9,500 nucleotides of DNA, taken from assembly GCA_964540725.1 (NCBI GenBank), contig CAZINU010000024.1:1-9500 (forward strand), given 5' to 3'. This stretch comes from JANJWP01 sp964540725 (GTDB lineage: Bacteria; Patescibacteriota; Gracilibacteria; BD1-5; UBA2023). Below the pieces are notes generated by a model. The model was not told the origin of the DNA. It was given only the letters and a program-made list of their open reading frames with translations, and did no database searches. Made by a program: the position numbers and the translations under genes. Of this stretch, positions 7,001 through 9,500 are shown one piece after another (position 1 is the stretch's first letter; each line of letters opens with the position of its first letter).

Positions 7001-9500
7001 ATTTTACGACGAATCGACGAAAGAGCCCACCGTCACCCACGCCTACGACGTTTCCGGAACCTACGCCATGAAGGTGAAGGTGACCTACAAGGGCATTTCG
7101 AATACGAAATACCAGACGATTACGGTAAAGAACGATTTGAAGCCGAGCATGGAATACTTCGCGGTCGGTCGGAAATTCGTCTTCGTGAATACGACGCCGG
7201 GCGTCTATTCGAAGGTTCGCTGGAGTCTCTCCAACGGCGTTACGTCGACCGACGTCAACACGTTCTCGTATGAATTCGCCGATACCGACGACCTCTCGAC
7301 CATGGTCGTCCGCCTGGAAGTATCCGACGGAAAGTCCAGCAAATACGTCGAATCGAACGTCCGGAAGGATTCGATCAACGCTGCCCGCATCGCGAAATCC
7401 GAAGACCGCCTCATCGTCCTTTCCTACCCCAAGGCGAAGGATTCCGTCATCGAAGTGACGGATCCGAGCGACCCGGTCTTCCTCTATCTCGGGGAATCCC
7501 GCGGCGAAATCGGAAAGTACCTCATCGATGCCGACGTTTCCCGCGATTCCGACCTGAACGGCGAAGCTGCCGACGACGTCGACAACAAGGGGACCGATTC
7601 GTATCTCCGCGGCTCCGCGTTCGCGCTCCGGGACCTTTCTAAGGGGAATCGGGAACGCAAGGTCCGCCTCGCTATTCTCGACGCTTCCGGAAAGGAGATC
7701 GAATCGAAGGAGGTAACGATCCTGCTCGCGTACAAATCCGAGGAGACGGCTTCCGGTTCGACCGACGCCGCGACTCCGAAGGACATTTCCGAATCCGACA
7801 AGGTCGGAATCGAACGTTTGAAAGACCTCATCCGTACGAAGGCTCCCGAGCAGGACCGCATGAAACTCATGCAGTACCTCTCGTCCCTTCAGGAGAACTG
7901 GTTCGATTCCCGGGAAAAGACCAAGATCGTCATCGACTTCCAGTCGTTCCTCTCGGAACTCGACATGGACGCCGCTTCGAAGGACGAGATGGTCTCGATT
8001 CTCGACGCGTTCCTCGTTTCCGACGATCAGACGAACGACGAAATCGCGCTCGCGGTTAGCGTTTTGAAATCGCTCGTTCCCCAGTCGAACCCGCACTACG
8101 AGGAAATCGTCGGAACGAAGGACAAGCCGGGGCTCGTCGACGAGATACTGTCGCATCCCACGAACGTCGAATTGAACCGCGAACTCGGCAAGAAGATTCT
8201 CGAGTACGTCAAGGACGATCAGAATATCGAGAATAAGGACAAGGTTATCATCAAGTCCCAGCTTGAGGTCATCATCTACGGCGGCCAATCGAACGTTCCG
8301 ACCGCGAACGAAGGCGCCGGAACGGCCGAAACCGACGGATCGTTCTTCGCCACGCTCGTAAGTTTCGCGCTCGGATTCGGCAAGACCGTCGGAATTCTCC
8401 TGCTCGTCATTCCGGTCCTCCTCCTGTTGTTGTTCGCCTACTACAAGGTCGCGAACCAGAATCCGGCCATTTCTTTTCAGGATTTCATTATCGAGAAGCT
8501 CTCGGGGAAGACCCATTCGGACTCCGGCTCCGCTCCGGCTCCCGCAGCTCCGGCTCCCGCAGCTCCGGCTCCCGCAGCTCCGGCTCCGGTTGCCGATCCC
8601 CTCGCGAACGTGGCGGCCACTGCGCCCGCCCGACGCGAAGAGCCGATTCGGGAAACCTCCGTCACGGCCGAAGCGGAAAAAGATTCCGTAGAAATCCCCG
8701 AAGCGGCGGAATCCGATTCCGCCCCCTCGGAGGTTCCGGCATGGCTCCGCGGAAGTTCCCTCGATACGGCTTCCGCCCCCGTCGCCGAATCCGCATCGTC
8801 CGACGAAACGCCCCAACCGGCCGCAGCCGAAGCGCTCGCCGCCTCGCCGGAGCCCGCCCCCGCGTCCGACTTGCCGGACTGGCTCAAGGGCATGGAGGCT
8901 TCCGCACCCGAACCCATCCCCGAAGTTCCGTCCGACGATTTCCCGGAACCGCTTTCTCCCGCTTCGGAATCCCCGGTTTCCGACGACCTTCCCGATTGGC
9001 TGAAGGGCGCGGTTTCCTCCGAAACTCCCGCAACCGAAGGGCCCGCTCCGGTTTCCGACGTTCCCGAATCGATCGGGACGCCCGAACCCGTCCCCGAAGT
9101 TCCGTCCGACGAAACGCCCCAACCGGCCCCCGCCGAAGCGCTCGCCGCCTCGCCGGAGCCCGCCCCCGCGTCCGATTTGCCGGACTGGCTTAAAGGCATT
9201 GATTCCGCCGAGCTTTCCGAAGAAATCCGCCAAGAAATCCCCGGCACCTCGGAATCCGACGTAGCCGCCGTTTCCCCGGCTCCGTCCCCGGCTCCGTCCG
9301 ACGATCTTCCGGACTGGCTTAAGGCCTCGGTTTTCCCGGCCGCGCCGTCCGTCGAAACGTCCGAACCGCCCGCCGCCGAAGCTTCCGTCCGTCCGTCCGA
9401 GCGGAGCGACCGCCCCGACATGCCCGTCAAATCCGATCAGATCGGCGCTTCCGACCGAAAGAAGGAAGAGCGGAAAGAAGGAAGGAAACCGGAGCGGAGC
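4023..9500 (+). CDS. Giant surface protein: T4SS-pilin module + PKD/Ig-like array + TM + LPDWLKG-repeat tail (3' end beyond window)
   Basis: Open from ATG 4023 to the window edge, 1826 codons without TAA, TAG or TGA; the C-terminus is missing. Predicted order: signal peptide (about 1-26); four cysteines C38, C44, C51 and C57; two transmembrane helices (about 85-109 and 128-149) joined by a basic loop GDEEKVKKAKGTIR, as in the T4SS-pilin (VirB2/TrbC-like) domain of Patescibacteria; a helical ectodomain (151-268); about nine PKD/Ig-like beta-sandwiches (269-1115), the clearest having WSFGDG at 683 and WDFDGDG at 987. Then come a beta domain with an Asp/Asn loop at 1175-1188, a helical stalk (1257-1432), a third membrane helix (about 1456-1475), and an Ala/Pro/Ser/Glu-rich tail. 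Topology implies a large external array and a cytoplasmic tail. The first in-frame ATG after TAG 3972 is used; no Shine-Dalgarno sequence. Likely role: cell-surface adhesin or scaffold; no enzyme motif seen. Confidence 0.93.
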   Translation, partial: MHARTFQRFAAILAATVPLAALSALAPDSAVPDVSATCIFGFDCADQVPYCDGRSDCSIERGTEIVKRDINDIEKEDKASKYLQKVVVYLLGFLALVAVAYLLFSGFVVMTSSGDEEKVKKAKGTIRTVGLGLLLIFLAYAITNFFFRAVSAAEFVPSAHAEASVDQAVVGTFQEYRLKIEDLLVELDRSYKVDGRLKDGDLLKLKNLVNASMQTFADVYASENSLLANAVVTSIEVVRKDPGSDAKINDLSTALVNYFKKAKIPKIQGKAAATPSSGNAPLSVTFRVEEFRDPSGVVTPRGNYVWWMKTPTGRTTIGTGPSVMHTFKEERTYTVFLDVLSASRNSRGKTDVLPLQTSIDISVLPRLANVVLFANGQNISGADRHKVTPLTGRAGILLDATASQATGGAAIVKTSWVFGNGVARSYDGRPRLERQTYAGEGTYRVKLTLTTNEKQEVVKEFDLIVQDPMATIRADKTQGFAGEEFKFQANPNIGGTPLSYEWNVLEAESGKSLHASKLATTSYKFPRPGRYVVQLKTLSPNGKQDTDTLNIFVDSKNPVAAFDVRPTSAETPNSVILDATKTYDPDSLEASQLTFAWNIDGERVQLSDAQRSGAMGRYTFSTLGTHKIALEVTNEQGKTHSVRKDFEVTSLLSVKLSSTPKIAKVGTPVHFVAESKEANAFEWSFGDGTNDLSSEGRVSHSFLKSGTFDVRLTVRGGGSVGQNSITRKVYVTDADSPFALIGVKRDSDALFPTESACGDSDAYVVDRVGTVRFTAEESVNVDGTTNGLSYFWKYGSKTSTQRDFTYKFDEIGCFPVELTVRSQKTGKTSGMKTFVKVENVKPSLASIGIAAQKSDADPVVVEVTANNAADPDGVITSYLWYYYTDSDPEPQDFRITRSPKTTFVLPRINGKYYFAVTMEDSNGEKVNSEQEREERYSITLVSDNINTPLITLKADNTNVSAGKEVKFDAIVKNVLQQDVSDKAEYKWDFDGDGFYDESTKEPTVTHAYDVSGTYAMKVKVTYKGISNTKYQTITVKNDLKPSMEYFAVGRKFVFVNTTPGVYSKVRWSLSNGVTSTDVNTFSYEFADTDDLSTMVVRLEVSDGKSSKYVESNVRKDSINAARIAKSEDRLIVLSYPKAKDSVIEVTDPSDPVFLYLGESRGEIGKYLIDADVSRDSDLNGEAADDVDNKGTDSYLRGSAFALRDLSKGNRERKVRLAILDASGKEIESKEVTILLAYKSEETASGSTDAATPKDISESDKVGIERLKDLIRTKAPEQDRMKLMQYLSSLQENWFDSREKTKIVIDFQSFLSELDMDAASKDEMVSILDAFLVSDDQTNDEIALAVSVLKSLVPQSNPHYEEIVGTKDKPGLVDEILSHPTNVELNRELGKKILEYVKDDQNIENKDKVIIKSQLEVIIYGGQSNVPTANEGAGTAETDGSFFATLVSFALGFGKTVGILLLVIPVLLLLLFAYYKVANQNPAISFQDFIIEKLSGKTHSDSGSAPAPAAPAPAAPAPAAPAPVADPLANVAATAPARREEPIRETSVTAEAEKDSVEIPEAAESDSAPSEVPAWLRGSSLDTASAPVAESASSDETPQPAAAEALAASPEPAPASDLPDWLKGMEASAPEPIPEVPSDDFPEPLSPASESPVSDDLPDWLKGAVSSETPATEGPAPVSDVPESIGTPEPVPEVPSDETPQPAPAEALAASPEPAPASDLPDWLKGIDSAELSEEIRQEIPGTSESDVAAVSPAPSPAPSDDLPDWLKASVFPAAPSVETSEPPAAEASVRPSERSDRPDMPVKSDQIGASDRKKEERKEGRKPERS
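4248..4470 (+). other. T4SS-pilin-like two-helix module within the giant protein
   Basis: Residues about 76-149. A hydrophobic helix ending in YLLFSGFVVM is followed by TSSGDEEKVKKAKGTIR and a second helix ending in LIFLAYAITNFFFRA. This helix, basic cytoplasmic loop, helix pattern with G(D/N)EEKVKKAK is the hallmark of the Patescibacteria T4SS-pilin family. Normally it makes up most of a protein of about 100-150 residues; here it is the N-terminal part of a far larger one. Confidence 0.75.
4827..7367 (+). repeat. Array of about nine PKD/Ig-like domains in the giant protein
   Basis: Residues about 269-365, 366-467, 468-553, 554-648, 649-735, 736-840, 841-942, 943-1037 and 1038-1115. Each shows a central aromatic strand (YVWWMK, TSWVFGNG, LSYEWNV, LTFAWNIDG, FEWSFGDG, LSYFWKYG, YLWYYY, YKWDFDGDG, VRWSLSNG). 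Most then have a G.Y.V.L.V-type strand. Only the fifth and eighth are canonical PKD; the others are assigned by spacing and shared strand pattern. The modules are diverged at DNA level, so the array is old, unlike the tail repeats. Confidence 0.7.
7545..7586 (+). other. Probable calcium-binding Asp/Asn loop
   Basis: Residues 1175-1188 read DSDLNGEAADDVDN, a D.D.NG...DD.DN arrangement like EF-hand-type or thrombospondin type-3 calcium loops. A second candidate is the D.D.DG element at residues 988-993 in the eighth PKD module. Binding is inferred from the pattern only. Confidence 0.5.
8532..8591 (+). repeat. 15-bp tandem repeat encoding an Ala-Pro hinge
   Basis: The unit GCTCCGGCTCCCGCA is perfect at 8532-8546, 8547-8561 and 8562-8576, with a diverged fourth copy at 8577-8591. 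It encodes APAPA units, an extended linker directly after the third membrane helix. Copy number could change by slippage without breaking the frame. Confidence 0.9.
8733..9326 (+). repeat. Five LPDWLKG-type motifs in the C-terminal tail
   Basis: Motif positions in the protein: VPAWLRG 1571-1577, then LPDWLKG at 1617-1623, 1656-1662 and 1719-1725, and LPDWLKA at 1762-1768. The spacing is irregular (46, 39, 63 and 43 residues), in otherwise low-complexity Ala/Pro/Ser/Glu sequence. Four of the five follow an acidic residue. Conservation of the Trp-Leu core in a degenerate background suggests a short binding motif. Confidence 0.9.
8797..9199 (+). repeat. Near-identical 97-bp direct repeats, 306 bp apart, in the tail-coding region
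   Basis: Copies at 8797-8893 and 9103-9199 differ at about 5 positions. The offset of 306 bp is 102 codons, so the frame is kept. A second pair, 8907-8938 and 9081-9112 (offset 174 bp, 58 codons), differs at one base. Together they show recent in-frame duplication producing extra LPDWLKG copies. Confidence 0.85.

Noticed and set aside
8532..8591. Short tandem repeats as a CRISPR-like array
   Set aside because: Units are contiguous without spacers, 15 bp long, and in frame within a coding sequence.
3900..9233. A 1777-codon open frame on the minus strand opposite the giant gene
   Set aside because: It is in codon register with the sense gene, is Arg/Gly/Asp-rich low-complexity, has no recognisable domain, and is explained by absence of TTA, CTA and TCA in the sense strand.
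8741..9430. Arg-rich plus-strand and Ser/Gly/Ala-rich minus-strand frames over the tail repeats
   Set aside because: Alternative readings of the same G+C-rich repeats; the long frame from 4023 continues through the region with conserved LPDWLKG units.

Overview
The window looks like chromosomal DNA from a Patescibacteria (CPR) bacterium that reads UGA as glycine (translation table 25). This code is known from Gracilibacteria and Absconditabacteria (SR1). The case rests on two conserved leftward genes that make sense only if four in-frame TGA codons are translated. Two of those TGAs fall on near-invariant glycines of a SLOG/TIGR00725-type Rossmann protein. The three stop codons visible in the window are TAG, TAG and TAA. 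CGG encodes conserved arginines, which argues against the Absconditabacterales branch where CGA/CGG were reassigned. By eye the base composition is G+C-rich (three 60-base lines counted by hand gave 50 to 75%), which is unexpected for a UGA-reassigned lineage.

Layout. Leftward genes: a TIGR00725-family protein cut by the left edge (1-357) and, upstream of it, miaB (451-1932), the tRNA ms2i6A methylthiotransferase. A divergent intergenic region (1933-2065) carries promoter-like elements for both directions and two small palindromes. Rightward genes: a HIT-family nucleotide hydrolase/transferase (2066-2464), a membrane-anchored extracellular solute-binding protein (2504-3940), and a giant surface protein starting at 4023 that is still open at the right edge (at least 1826 codons).

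The giant protein is the centre of interest. In order it has a signal peptide, a four-cysteine segment, a two-helix T4SS-pilin (VirB2/TrbC-like) module of the type common in Patescibacteria, about nine consecutive PKD/Ig-like beta-sandwiches, a calcium-type Asp/Asn loop, a helical stalk and a third transmembrane helix. A long Ala/Pro-rich tail follows, predicted cytoplasmic, with five copies of an LPDWLKG-type motif. The tail is built from recent internal DNA duplications. The neighbouring solute-binding protein is tethered by a signal anchor, has no lipobox and no visible ABC permease. The two together may form a cell-surface assembly rather than a nutrient importer; that functional reading is inference.

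No start codon has a clear Shine-Dalgarno sequence. No RNA gene, CRISPR array, insertion sequence or convincing intrinsic terminator was seen. The very long alternative frames on both strands are shadows, caused by the near absence of TTA, CTA and TCA codons in the real genes.
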